A stretch of 64,000 bases of DNA from Paenibacillus ferrarius. GTDB lineage: Bacteria; Bacillota; Bacilli; Paenibacillales; NBRC-103111. Below are positions 55,378 through 64,000 of the stretch, in pieces. Position 1 is the stretch's first letter. The number at the start of each line of letters is the position of its first letter. The stretch is from contig NZ_MBTG01000005.1 of assembly GCF_002027705.1 (NCBI RefSeq), positions 181,146 to 245,145 on the forward strand. Direction: 5' to 3'. The notes under the pieces were generated by a model that saw nothing but the letters and a program-made list of their open reading frames with translations, was not told the origin of the DNA and did not search any database. Made by a program: the position numbers and the translations under genes.

Positions 55378-56346
55378 ATGAAAAAACTTACTGTAATTAG
55401 TTTATCGATGGTCGTTGCTGCTAGCATGCTGGCAGGCTGCGCCAAGAAGGAAGAAACTAAACCGGCTGCATCACCAGCAGAATCTACTAAAGCATCATCT
55501 GCTCCAGCAGCTGCAGGCTTCGTACCGAAAGAATTGAAAGTACAATTCGTTCCATCCCAAAATGCAGAAACGCTTGAAGCTAAAGCTAAACCACTAGAAA
55601 AACTCTTGGGAGACAAGCTTGGTATCCCAGTTAAAGTTTCCGTTTCAACCGATTATAACGTAGTTATCGAAGCTATGGCTTCCAAACAAGTTGACGTTGG
55701 CTTCTTGCCTCCGAGCAACTACGTTGTTGCTCATGACAACCGTAAAGCAGCTGACTTGCTTGTTCAAGCTACACGCTTAGGTGTTGACGATATAACTGGC
55801 CAATCTACGAAAGATCTAGTTGATTTCTACAAATCCGAAATTTTGGTCAAAGCAGATTCACCAATCAAGACGGTTGCTGACTTGAAAGGCAAGAAAATAG
55901 GCTGGCAAGGTGTTACTTCCGCAGCTGGTTATGTATACCCAGGTTTCGTACTGAAAAAAGCTGGCGTTGACCCAGTGAAAGACGTAACAGGCGTACAATT
56001 CCAAGGCCATGATAAAGCCGTTATCGCTCTTCTTAACGGTCAAGTAGATGCAGTAGGGGTATTCCAAGACATTCGTGCCAACATGACCAAAGATTATCCG
56101 GATGTATTCAAACAAACTCGCATTCTTAGCTTCTCTGATAAAATTCCGAATGATACCATTGCAGTTCGTTCTGATATGGATGCTGCATGGAAAAAGAAAC
56201 TTACAGATGCATTCATCGCGATCGGCAACGATCCTGAAGGCCAAAAAATCATTTTCGATGTGTACTCCCATAAAGGGTACGTAGCTACAGATGATTCCAA
56301 ATTCGATATCGTACGTAGTGTCAACAAAGAAATGGGCTTGAAATAA
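55378..56346 (+). CDS. phnD: Phosphonate/phosphate-type ABC substrate-binding lipoprotein (PhnD)
   Basis: The product is about 322 aa. The start at 55378 gives a lipoprotein signal with lipobox SMLAGC; the frame start at 55339 adds 13 residues and is not needed. Conserved segments include KELKVQFVPSQNAETLEAKAK (split at about 38-60), YNVVIEAMASKQVDVGFLPPSNYV and GVQFQGHDKAVIALLNGQVDAVGVF. These are PhnD-like motifs. The ribosome site GGAGG is about 13 bases from ATG 55378. It is convergent with the PhnE/PhnC genes and shares the bidirectional terminator, so binding protein and permease are separate transcripts. PhnD relatives also bind phosphite or methylphosphonate, so the ligand is open. 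Confidence 0.92.
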   Translation: MKKLTVISLSMVVAASMLAGCAKKEETKPAASPAESTKASSAPAAAGFVPKELKVQFVPSQNAETLEAKAKPLEKLLGDKLGIPVKVSVSTDYNVVIEAMASKQVDVGFLPPSNYVVAHDNRKAADLLVQATRLGVDDITGQSTKDLVDFYKSEILVKADSPIKTVADLKGKKIGWQGVTSAAGYVYPGFVLKKAGVDPVKDVTGVQFQGHDKAVIALLNGQVDAVGVFQDIRANMTKDYPDVFKQTRILSFSDKIPNDTIAVRSDMDAAWKKKLTDAFIAIGNDPEGQKIIFDVYSHKGYVATDDSKFDIVRSVNKEMGLK

Positions 56347-56353
56347 GTAAAAC

Positions 56354-56393
56354 AAAAAGAGACATCGCATGAGCACATGCGATGTCTCTTTTG
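56354..56393. terminator. Bidirectional terminator between PhnD and PhnE
   Basis: AAAAGAGACATCGCATG pairs perfectly with CATGCGATGTCTCTTTT around AGCA, a 17-bp stem with A-rich and T-rich flanks. It lies 8 bp past the phnD stop and 3 bp before the phnE stop, ending both convergent transcripts. Confidence 0.92.
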
Positions 56394-56395
56394 AT

Positions 56396-57964
56396 TTATA
56401 CTATTCGTTTCCGAAGTTCTCCTGAAATATAGTCAATGATCGAAATCGTAACAATGATTCCTATAAGAATAATAGCCACCCGTGGCCATTGCCTCGCGTT
56501 AAGAGCAAATATGAGAGGTGTGCCGATCCCCCCCGCTCCAATGATTCCTAAAAGGGTTGCAGAGCGCACATTAATTTCAAAGCGATATAACGTGTAAGAG
56601 ATGAAATCAGGTATAACCTGAGGGACAACTGCGAACGCCATCTTCTGCCAAATGTTTGCTCCAACCGCCGTCATCGCTTCTGTAGGCCCCATATCCATAT
56701 TCTCAATGGCTTCTGCATAAAGTTTGCCAAGCATCCCTACAGAGTGCAGCCCCAGCGCCATTACCCCTGCAAACGCCCCAGGACCTACAGATTTAATAAA
56801 GATTAAGGCCATAATGACTTCAGGAATCGTACGAACTACACTTAAAAATAATTTCCCCGAGCCAGAAACAGCACGTCTCCTGCTCATATTAGCCGCTGCC
56901 CAAAAGGCGAACGGGAGACAAACTATAGCGGATACAAAGTTGCCCAAATAAGAAATCGATAAAGTTTCAAGCAGGGAACGCAGTAGATCTTCTCCCTCAG
57001 GAATGTAAACATAAGCCCAGTCAGGATGCAGCAGTCCGGTCATCATTGATTTCATCAGAACCCCTGTTGTAGGCTGAAATCCGGTTAATTCCAAACCTGT
57101 TAAAGACCAAACGAGTAAAGCCAAGACAATAACCCAACCCATTATCGAGTACGTGCGTGAACGCGAAGCTGATACCGGTTTTTCGCTTCCTTTTAACAAA
57201 TACGACCGAAATCGGGTACTGACTAAATCGATGATAACGACAACAACCAACGTATAAATAACAATCGCGCACGCTTGATCGTAACGAAACAAGTCCAGCG
57301 TGTTTTTGAGCAGCAATCCAATACCACCGGCCCCAACTAAACCAAGGATAGCCGAAGCTCGAATACTGACTTCAAAGGTATACAACAAATGGGCCAAATA
57401 CGTAGGCGCAACTTGAGGCAAGACGCCAAAACGAATCAACTTCAGCTTGTTGGCACCAACGGCAGTCATGGCTTCTAACGGCCCTGGATCAATCGCCTCG
57501 GTCGATTCATACGAAAGCTTGGAGAGAATCCCAAACGTGAAGAAAATCAGCGCAAGCGTGCCTGCCGTTGGACCGAATCCGACTAATACAGCGAAGATAG
57601 CGGCATAAAGCAGATCCGGTATTGTCCGAAAAAGATTCATAATGAACCTTGCCGGATAAAACAACCATGGCGTTGTGTTAACATTGCGGGCGGCTAGCAG
57701 CGCCATCGGATACGCAAAAATCGCCCCAACAATCGTGCCAATGATTGACATTTGCAGCGTCTCTGCCATCGGCTTCCAAATGTCAGCGAAAAATTGCCAA
57801 TCCGGCGGAAACATTTCCCCAATGAATTTGATGGTCTCTGGCGTTCCGTTTACGAGCTTCGTCAGCGTAGCCTCAGTCTGATAAATGCTTCCAACTAAGA
57901 AAAGAACCAAAATCAAAATGGTGAGATACAGCTTAGCACGAGGAGGTTTCCTAGCAGAAGTCAT
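56396..57964 (-). CDS. phnE: Double-length phosphonate ABC transporter permease (fused PhnE-PhnE)
   Basis: The product is about 522 aa, twice the usual PhnE length. Two tandem permease halves each have an EAA loop: EAMTAVGANKLKLIRF...PQVAPTY and EAMTAVGANIWQKMAF...PQVIPDF. Each also has a following glycine motif: LGLVGAGGIGLLL and LGIIGAGGIGTPL. The half-molecules start near MSMTSARK and near SASRSRTYS (residue about 265). The start is ATG 57964, with AGGAGG seven bases upstream; ATG 57970 abuts that site. It immediately follows the phnC stop, so the two are one transcript. Fused forms occur in some Firmicutes and would supply both halves of the channel. Confidence 0.92.
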   Translation of the reverse strand: MTSARKPPRAKLYLTILILVLFLVGSIYQTEATLTKLVNGTPETIKFIGEMFPPDWQFFADIWKPMAETLQMSIIGTIVGAIFAYPMALLAARNVNTTPWLFYPARFIMNLFRTIPDLLYAAIFAVLVGFGPTAGTLALIFFTFGILSKLSYESTEAIDPGPLEAMTAVGANKLKLIRFGVLPQVAPTYLAHLLYTFEVSIRASAILGLVGAGGIGLLLKNTLDLFRYDQACAIVIYTLVVVVIIDLVSTRFRSYLLKGSEKPVSASRSRTYSIMGWVIVLALLVWSLTGLELTGFQPTTGVLMKSMMTGLLHPDWAYVYIPEGEDLLRSLLETLSISYLGNFVSAIVCLPFAFWAAANMSRRRAVSGSGKLFLSVVRTIPEVIMALIFIKSVGPGAFAGVMALGLHSVGMLGKLYAEAIENMDMGPTEAMTAVGANIWQKMAFAVVPQVIPDFISYTLYRFEINVRSATLLGIIGAGGIGTPLIFALNARQWPRVAIILIGIIVTISIIDYISGELRKRIV

Positions 57965-57966
57965 AC

Positions 57967-58740
57967 TCATCCCTCCTGTCCCCCCAGCAGTTCATCCTTC
58001 TTAATTGCGCGCCCATAAATCTCTGAAAATACATCATCAGTTGCTTCTGCTGCAGGACCATCATAGACTACTTTGCCAGCACGAAGGCCAATAATCCGTG
58101 TGGCATATTCACGCGCTAGGTCAATAAAATGCAAGTTAACGACCGTTGTTATGCCTAAATCTGTATTAATTCGCTTTAGATCATCCATCACTTGTCTAGT
58201 TGTCAGCGGGTCTAGGGAGGCGACAGGCTCATCCGCCAATATGATCTTGGCTTCCTGTGCCAGTGCTCTTGCGATGGAAACCCGCTGCTGTTGACCGCCT
58301 GACAATTCATCCGCGCGCGAATAAGCTTTCTCCCGAATATTCACACGTTCGAGTGCTTTCAAAGAAAGCTCGATATCATCTTTAGGGAATAAACCGAGCA
58401 TGGTCCTGAGCGTAGAATGATAGCCTACGCGACCTGACAATACGTTGCGAAGTACTGTTGAACGCTTGACTAGATTAAAGGTTTGAAAGATCATTCCGAT
58501 GTCTCTGCGCATACGACGCAATTCGGCGCCTTTCGCTGAGGTAATTGATTTACCGTCAATGAAAATTTGCCCATCCGTCGTTTCATGCAAACGATTAATG
58601 GAACGTAAAAGTGTGGATTTACCCGCTCCTGAAAGACCCACAATAACAACGAATTCCCCAGGGTGAATCGTCAAATGAATATCATTCAGCCCTATAGTTC
58701 CGTTGGGATATACTTTGGATAGATGTTTAAACTCAATCAT
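57967..58740 (-). CDS. phnC: Phosphonate ABC transporter ATP-binding protein (PhnC)
   Basis: The product is 257 aa, the usual PhnC length, from ATG 58740 ([14 protein letters not shown]). Walker [10 protein letters not shown] at 35-43, signature LSGGQQQR, Walker [14 protein letters not shown] and switch His in [10 protein letters not shown]. The reading frame continues upstream to 58962 through a strong hairpin and has no homology there, so the longer start is rejected. The ribosome site is AAGAAGGAC before ATG 58740. It is followed at once by phnE. The terminator of the preceding gene is about 70 bp upstream, so a promoter must lie between 58741 and 58807. Confidence 0.93.
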   Translation of the reverse strand: MIEFKHLSKVYPNGTIGLNDIHLTIHPGEFVVIVGLSGAGKSTLLRSINRLHETTDGQIFIDGKSITSAKGAELRRMRRDIGMIFQTFNLVKRSTVLRNVLSGRVGYHSTLRTMLGLFPKDDIELSLKALERVNIREKAYSRADELSGGQQQRVSIARALAQEAKIILADEPVASLDPLTTRQVMDDLKRINTDLGITTVVNLHFIDLAREYATRIIGLRAGKVVYDGPAAEATDDVFSEIYGRAIKKDELLGGQEG

Positions 58741-58807
58741 ATAGGTCCTTCTTTCATTAAATAGTATCAAAATATCAGACGAACTAGCGTCAAAATCCCT
58801 GAAATGT

Positions 58808-58852
58808 AAAGAGGGTGTATGCTCTACATTTGTAGAGAATACGCCCTCTTTC
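58808..58852 (-). terminator. Terminator after secreted GATase-like gene
   Basis: AAAGAGGGCGTATTCTCTAC and GTAGAGCATACACCCTCTTT form a stem of about 20 bp with two internal mismatches (minus-strand reading), followed by a moderately T-rich stretch. It lies between the gene at 58890-60101 and phnC. Confidence 0.75.
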
Positions 58853-58889
58853 AGTAACCTCGAAAGATCTCCTTTTATAGCAACTCTGC

Positions 58890-60101
58890 TTACTTTCCGT
58901 ATGAACCCGCAGCGAATGTAGATGGATCCCACCATTTGTAACCTGGATCTGGCGCAGCCCATGGCTCAGGCAGAGGCTCAACCGATTGTTGAGGAATCTC
59001 ATTCTCTTTGCCAGAAGTCAGCAATGGCGTTTTCTGATCCAATGTAAGTCCTTGTACCTGTGAAAGGCTTGTGAAATTTTCTTTCTTGCCTAACCAGTCA
59101 ATGACGTTTTGCAGCAAAATACTATCGCTTTTTTCTTTGTATCCATCATAAGTTGTCTTAGTCTTTCCGTTGTCTTCTCTTTTGTACTTAGGCGTTGCAT
59201 CCTCTACTGCTGAAGAGTCTCCGATAAAAGCTGCTTTTCCCTTGCCTACTTTAGCAACAGCTACATAAGGACCTTCCTCGATGCCCCCACCATTGTACAC
59301 AGCCTTATCTACAGGACCAGTGGACCATTTAGGAGGATTTTTCGGAACATAAACAATACCTTTTGCTTTATTAGGATCTGTAACAGCCAATGTACTGCCG
59401 GCATGCATAGCTACTGATTCAACATTTTTTGTAATTCCGAACGCTTGATCCTGTGCCACAATAATGTTCGCATTTAAATCGCCCAACGCGTTATATCTGA
59501 ACTTGATTCCGAAGTTGTCCGATAACCAGTCAGAGCTCACAACATCCTTCATCGCAGCAGAATTTGCTTCCTCTGTGCTCATTCCTTTGGCCGGATTGTC
59601 CCATGCTCCACGACGGTAACCGTTATAGACCTCTGATCCGTCCCAACGATTCTTGTTGCGGTCTGCATTGTAATGATCGGCGATGAAGAAGATGGAACCG
59701 CCTTTGTTCACATATTCCAACATGGCAGCTTGCTCGGACACCTTGTAGGGAACATTGGATTCTGCCGTTACAAAGATGTCATAATCTTTAAGATCATCGT
59801 AAGTCATAAGTTTGGTTTGACGCAATTCCTTGACGAAATATCCAGCATTCGCAATCCCGTTAGCAAAGTCGGAGAACGCCCCGTCAATGACCCAGTCTGA
59901 AGCTCCTGTTGTATTTCCATGGGCGTTATCAAACAGAACCTTTTTACCGTTTGGCGTGCCTTTTGCCGCAATAGTTGGAGCCGGATCTTTAGGCCCCTCC
60001 GCAAAGATAGCGTACGGAATCACTACGGCAGTTACAGTTAACGTCAGCGCAAGTGTGACAGTAACGGTTAGTTTAGAATAGGGTTTAGATAATAATTTCA
60101 T
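58890..60101 (-). CDS. Secreted protein with GATase1/DUF4350-like domain
   Basis: The product is 403 aa. A signal peptide covers about 1-35 ([10 protein letters not shown], long hydrophobic [13 protein letters not shown], cleavage near FAEG). A Rossmann-like GATase fold (about 50-190, 230-345) follows, with [55 protein letters not shown] and [15 protein letters not shown]. The last resembles a catalytic GDSS-like loop. The C terminus is Pro/Trp-rich ([16 protein letters not shown]), perhaps binding wall or sugar. The start has AGGAGG nine bases upstream. It follows the giant Ig protein gene by 13 bp, so the two form an operon. Similar proteins are annotated as DNA-binding or glutamine-amidotransferase-like; a function is not established. 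Confidence 0.78.
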   Translation of the reverse strand: MKLLSKPYSKLTVTVTLALTLTVTAVVIPYAIFAEGPKDPAPTIAAKGTPNGKKVLFDNAHGNTTGASDWVIDGAFSDFANGIANAGYFVKELRQTKLMTYDDLKDYDIFVTAESNVPYKVSEQAAMLEYVNKGGSIFFIADHYNADRNKNRWDGSEVYNGYRRGAWDNPAKGMSTEEANSAAMKDVVSSDWLSDNFGIKFRYNALGDLNANIIVAQDQAFGITKNVESVAMHAGSTLAVTDPNKAKGIVYVPKNPPKWSTGPVDKAVYNGGGIEEGPYVAVAKVGKGKAAFIGDSSAVEDATPKYKREDNGKTKTTYDGYKEKSDSILLQNVIDWLGKKENFTSLSQVQGLTLDQKTPLLTSGKENEIPQQSVEPLPEPWAAPDPGYKWWDPSTFAAGSYGK

Positions 60102-60114
60102 GGAATCCTCCTGA

Positions 60115-63100
60115 TTATCCTTTGATAACGATATCGTCGAATGCTAGGTTGCCCGCACTTTTCGTGTAAGTAAATTTCACCTGTGTAATTCCCGTTGGCA
60201 AAGAATTATCAGTAACTTTATAAGTGACAGTAGTCGCAGTAATAGGTAGCGATTGTATTGTTGCAATAGTAATCCATACACCATTTTTCAAGCCTTTAAT
60301 ATCTAATGTACTACTAGCATCTGTCGCATTTCCCTTTATCCAAAAGGAAAGTTCCGTCGCTGATGTGGTTAGTACTGGAGTCTGTATCGATTCATTCGAA
60401 TTACCCAATTTAATCGACGGAGCGCTAATTCCGAAGTTGCCAGCTGAAGGATACGTCCCAAGGGTGGAACTGAATGTCCAACCCGAAGGTGCAGTTCCAC
60501 CTCCAGCGAAGCCCTCACGCAGTATTTCTTTTGCCACATCCGTCCTGTCCGTCACAACATTAGATTCACCCGCAAAGCTTCCGCCTGTAACGATCAACTT
60601 GAGCTGATAGTTGGTATCTGGCAAAAGATTAATTGCTTTAGCTGATACGGAAGAAGAGCTAAGGGTAACTTCAGTTTGTGCAGTCAACCAATTCGCTCCA
60701 TTGTCTTTGGAATAAACCAATTGGACAACAGTTGCTCCCGTAGGTGCTGTGAAGCTGAAAGATACGGTAGTTGCTGTATGTGCAGCTGCAATCAGATCTG
60801 ATATCGTGTTTGGCGCAGCAGCATCCGTCTGTACAACCACGACGTTGGAATCCCCTGCAAAGCTTCCACCTGTAACAGCCACTTTAAAGCTATAAGTGGT
60901 ATTTGCTGCAAGGTTAATTGCTGTCGCTGTATTGGACACAGCATTCAGAGCTGCATTAGTCATAGCTTTGTTCCAAGTTGTTCCAGAATCCTGAGAGTAC
61001 AATAATTCTACAACAGTCGCTCCCGTAGGTGCAGTAAAACCGAAAGAAGCCGTTGAAGACGTTTGACCTTTGATCTGAAGGTCACTAATTGGGCTGGATG
61101 GAATCGTGTTCCCAACTACGATTGCTGTAATCGTGCTTTTCACTGCGACACCGTTCGTTGTACCGCTGCTCGCAATAGGCGTAACTTCAAATTTCAATGC
61201 TTTACCTACATCTGCTTGCTGAACAACATAGGATTTCCCGCTTGTACCAGGAATGATTGTTTCTGTCGATCCGCTTACTTGGTACCACTTGAAGATGGAA
61301 CTTCCTTCTAGATCATTCTCAGAATCTGCATAATTGTACGAGCCCGTCAAGGTTTGTCCTACTTCTGCTGTACCTGTAATTTGTACATTGGAAGCTATCG
61401 GAGCTGCATTAGGCACTGGATTCCCATCAACAAATTCAATCTTTGCGTAGTCGCTGGAGAAACCTTTTTTGCTGGAATATGCGCCATCTACGATTTTTCC
61501 TGTTATTCTTACTTTTCTATTAACAGCTTTGGCAACACTGTAATCACCATTACGATCAGCATTTGCAAACTTAACAATCAAAGAGGTACTATTGTTCGTC
61601 CCTACCTTGTCATCCAAGAAGATACCGTACCCTGTAAATTGTGTGTTCGCTTCTGCGTTCTGTACATATCCTTCTACAATGATTGAAGTACCGGAAGCTG
61701 TGGCAAGAGCCTGAGCAACCGTTAAGGCAGCTGGAGCTTCAGTAACAGTCAAAACCAATTTAACTGTAGCCGTAAATCCTGTAGTTGTGCCCACAAAGTT
61801 GAACGTTCCTGCAACACTCGTATCCACCGTAGAAGGAGTCCATGCGATATCTAACTGGTCCGTAGTACCGTCGCTCATATTAGCTGTAGCTTTTGCAGGT
61901 AAAGAATAAGCCGTCCCTTTGGTAACTGATGCCGTAATGTCATTAAAGCTAACTACGGTTAATACCTCTGTTTGTGCTTTAACGATCACTTCAAAAGTTT
62001 TAACAGATTGTGTACCGTTTTTGCTAATCGTTGCCGTTAATGTCACGAACGCGTCTGGATTGCCTAAAATAGGTCTTTTAATAGAACCATTTGCCCCCAA
62101 AACTGCCGGCTTGTCAGATGTCCATACGATAGTCGTTCCATTCAAACCGGAACTGGAAAGATTTAGCGAAGTCTTAACATCACTTAAGCTTGCATTCAAT
62201 TGTTTAATACTGCTATCCGTTAGAGCAGCAAAAGCTCCATCTACAGCTTCTTTATCTGTCATAGCGCCTGCATTCACAACTAGCACGTAAGCAGCATCGC
62301 TTGTAAAGCCTGTAGCGGTAGCAATAATTTCAAGTACAGTACCCTCGGCTTGATTCGGAATCGTTACACTGAATGCACCTGTGATACTATCTGCAACTGC
62401 TGTACCTAGCACTAACTGCCCCGTGCTTACATTTACAGTTGTTCCAGCCTTGGCAGACCCAGTTACTACGACTTGATTAGCTTTAACCGAGTTCACTTTT
62501 GGCATTTGCTGCCCTTTGATTACATGAATCGTGATCTCTTTTGTATCGATAATCAATCCTTTGGTAATGCTTGCCACTAAAATTACATCTGTGTCGGAGA
62601 TAATATCATATCGATTTATTGCTCCTGTAGTGATATCAACGATACCTGATTGGGAGCTATTTTTTAACGACCAAGTTAGAACCGTTCCATCAGTTCCGTT
62701 AGCAGGTAAAATGATAGAGTTATCCAAACCGTTATAACTCAAATCTAGCGCTGCTTTGGCGTTAGCCACAGCTTCCACATTTGTTAAGGTTTCAGGAAGA
62801 ACAATGACTGGGAAATCCTTCGTAGCTACTGCAGATCCCTTACGAATCGTAGCAGTTAATATCGCTTGCCCATTTGGTTGTCCTTTGGCCGGACGGGAAA
62901 CGACACCTGTATTAGTAACTACGCTCGGATTATTGGATATCCATGTGATGACGGAGCCGCTTGCGCCTTCGCTTGGTAAATCCAGATTACTAACCACAGC
63001 GCTTAAATTCTCGAAGTTAATTCCTTCTTTATCCGCTGACACTGCGTCCGCATCCGACACTCCGCTTGATTTCAAAATATCGGAAGATGTACGAGGAAGA

Positions 63101-64000
63101 AGTTGCGGACTGTTCGAGAAAATAGAGACAACTCCCGTTACATCTACTTTGTCTCCGACCACAATACCTGGATTGGAAACGCCAAATCTTGTCAAATAAA
63201 CTTCATTGCCTGGAGCGGTTGTTCCAATAAAAAATTTAGGTGAAATGCTTATAACCGGAACATTCTTCACTGTAACTAGTTTTCCTTGATTTGCTGATAG
63301 ATCGCTGAGATTAACGATAGAAGGTGTTGCTGGAGCATTTCTATTTGTTTTTGTGAATTCACCTTCAGTAAGCTCCGCCTCACCATTGAATGTTAATCTT
63401 TTTCCTTTAGTAATTTGAACTTCATCACCAATAGCTACAGACGTCTTGGTTACAGGATTAAAGACAAGAATTCCGCCAGTTCCATCCTGTACATAGAAGT
63501 TATTGGTATTAACCCCTGCTACATAAGGGGCAGATATGACGGTTCCTGTAATGGTTCCTGTCAGTAATTCGTTATCTGCTTGTCCTCTAAATCCTGCAAT
63601 CGTACGAACACTAGGATCTACTGCCGGCTCCGCATCATATGCTTTGGATGTTCTTGCACTTTCCGTTTTACCGTTCGAAGTAACGGATACGAAGACTGCA
63701 CCTGCCGCAGAACCCAACTGAGGAATAGAAACAGTCACGCTTGTCTGACCCGTTGCTACTGTTCCGGTTCCGATTGCTGAGCCGTCCGTAGAAGCATTAT
63801 AGACCTTCACGATATCTCCTGCGATTAGTCCGTTTACAGCAACTGTATCTGCTGTTCCCGCAGGGTTGTTTACCACTACAACTTGATTTGAATTTGGTGC
63901 AGTGGAAACTTCATCGATGATTGGCTCCGCATCATACGCTTTGGAAGTTCTTGCACTTTCCGTTTTACCGTTCGATGTAACGGATACGAAGACTGAACCT
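60115..64000 (-). CDS. Very large secreted Ig/OB-fold repeat protein, partial at right edge
   Basis: About 1295 residues are visible from the window edge to the stop at 60115, and the N terminus is outside. Going toward the C terminus: an Ig-like repeat of about 99 aa (297 bp period, two copies at the edge); an OB fold (about 63606-63050); and two or more atrophied bacterial Ig domains (about 63040-62780 and 62260-61960). Next are a bacterial Ig-4-like domain (about 61940-61740), a second OB fold (about 61730-61410, motif IIVEGYVQNAEAN), an Ig-like domain, two FN3 domains (about 61100-60560) and a C-terminal CBM-like beta domain (about 60555-60118). No catalytic domain is visible here. Such stacks often belong to secreted nucleases, phosphatases or adhesins; which applies here depends on the unseen N-terminal part. 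Confidence 0.85.
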   Translation of the reverse strand, partial: GSVFVSVTSNGKTESARTSKAYDAEPIIDEVSTAPNSNQVVVVNNPAGTADTVAVNGLIAGDIVKVYNASTDGSAIGTGTVATGQTSVTVSIPQLGSAAGAVFVSVTSNGKTESARTSKAYDAEPAVDPSVRTIAGFRGQADNELLTGTITGTVISAPYVAGVNTNNFYVQDGTGGILVFNPVTKTSVAIGDEVQITKGKRLTFNGEAELTEGEFTKTNRNAPATPSIVNLSDLSANQGKLVTVKNVPVISISPKFFIGTTAPGNEVYLTRFGVSNPGIVVGDKVDVTGVVSIFSNSPQLLPRTSSDILKSSGVSDADAVSADKEGINFENLSAVVSNLDLPSEGASGSVITWISNNPSVVTNTGVVSRPAKGQPNGQAILTATIRKGSAVATKDFPVIVLPETLTNVEAVANAKAALDLSYNGLDNSIILPANGTDGTVLTWSLKNSSQSGIVDITTGAINRYDIISDTDVILVASITKGLIIDTKEITIHVIKGQQMPKVNSVKANQVVVTGSAKAGTTVNVSTGQLVLGTAVADSITGAFSVTIPNQAEGTVLEIIATATGFTSDAAYVLVVNAGAMTDKEAVDGAFAALTDSSIKQLNASLSDVKTSLNLSSSGLNGTTIVWTSDKPAVLGANGSIKRPILGNPDAFVTLTATISKNGTQSVKTFEVIVKAQTEVLTVVSFNDITASVTKGTAYSLPAKATANMSDGTTDQLDIAWTPSTVDTSVAGTFNFVGTTTGFTATVKLVLTVTEAPAALTVAQALATASGTSIIVEGYVQNAEANTQFTGYGIFLDDKVGTNNSTSLIVKFANADRNGDYSVAKAVNRKVRITGKIVDGAYSSKKGFSSDYAKIEFVDGNPVPNAAPIASNVQITGTAEVGQTLTGSYNYADSENDLEGSSIFKWYQVSGSTETIIPGTSGKSYVVQQADVGKALKFEVTPIASSGTTNGVAVKSTITAIVVGNTIPSSPISDLQIKGQTSSTASFGFTAPTGATVVELLYSQDSGTTWNKAMTNAALNAVSNTATAINLAANTTYSFKVAVTGGSFAGDSNVVVVQTDAAAPNTISDLIAAAHTATTVSFSFTAPTGATVVQLVYSKDNGANWLTAQTEVTLSSSSVSAKAINLLPDTNYQLKLIVTGGSFAGESNVVTDRTDVAKEILREGFAGGGTAPSGWTFSSTLGTYPSAGNFGISAPSIKLGNSNESIQTPVLTTSATELSFWIKGNATDASSTLDIKGLKNGVWITIATIQSLPITATTVTYKVTDNSLPTGITQVKFTYTKSAGNLAFDDIVIKG

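Noticed and set aside
57967..58962. Extended 331-residue form of PhnC
   Set aside because: The extra 74 residues run through a terminator hairpin and show no homology. ATG 58740 gives the normal family length.

Overview
The window reads as chromosome of a Gram-positive, Paenibacillus-like Firmicute. The support is indirect but consistent. There are two LplB/LplC/lipoprotein-type polysaccharide ABC importers, each with a membrane-spanning AraC regulator, plus a YesM/YesN-type two-component pair. A C-terminal SLH anchor, many modular secreted enzymes with Big_2, FN3 and F5/8C domains, strong AGGAGG-type ribosome binding sites and dispersed intergenic repeats also fit. No rRNA, tRNA or CRISPR array was seen.

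Region 1 (1-31.3 kb, all minus strand) looks like a polyuronate, probably glycosaminoglycan, utilisation locus in two modules. Module A reads AraC regulator (12.2 kb) > two permeases > lipoprotein > leaderless chondroitinase-ABC-like PL8 lyase > secreted PL8 lyase with Ig domains that runs off the left edge. Module B reads AraC regulator (31.3 kb) > secreted PL6 lyase > lipoprotein > two permeases > GH88 unsaturated glucuronyl hydrolase > leaderless PL6 > SLH-anchored modular PL6. The lyases split into secreted or wall-anchored enzymes (with signal peptides) and apparently cytoplasmic ones (without). This suggests extracellular cutting, oligosaccharide import and intracellular finishing. A COG4586/4587/3694-type ABC exporter (12.4-15.0 kb) sits between the modules.

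Region 2 (31.4-43.2 kb) is a patchwork. It holds a deletion scar joining a solute-binding lipoprotein to a response-regulator C terminus, and a plus-strand NTF2-like gene inside two nested inverted-repeat pairs. It also holds a secreted beta-helix protein (GH55-like) beside a sugar-binding lipoprotein and a YesM/YesN pair, a lipoprotein of unknown role, and a frameshifted repeat-protein pseudogene.

Region 3 (43.3-53.3 kb) holds an Lsa-type ABC-F gene behind a full attenuator leader, with promoter, two alternative pairings, terminator and a possible ATG-TAG start-stop uORF. Next comes a probable Fur-controlled operon (flavin monooxygenase, ferredoxin-NADP reductase remnant, siderophore-binding lipoprotein) with an adjacent AraC regulator. 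Then come divergent DinB/LysR genes around a dyad, and a flavin monooxygenase-TetR operon with two palindromic operators.

Region 4 (53.5-64 kb) has a chemoreceptor, PhnD convergent with PhnC and a double-length PhnE, a secreted GATase-like protein, and a very large repetitive surface protein with Ig and OB folds that runs off the right edge.
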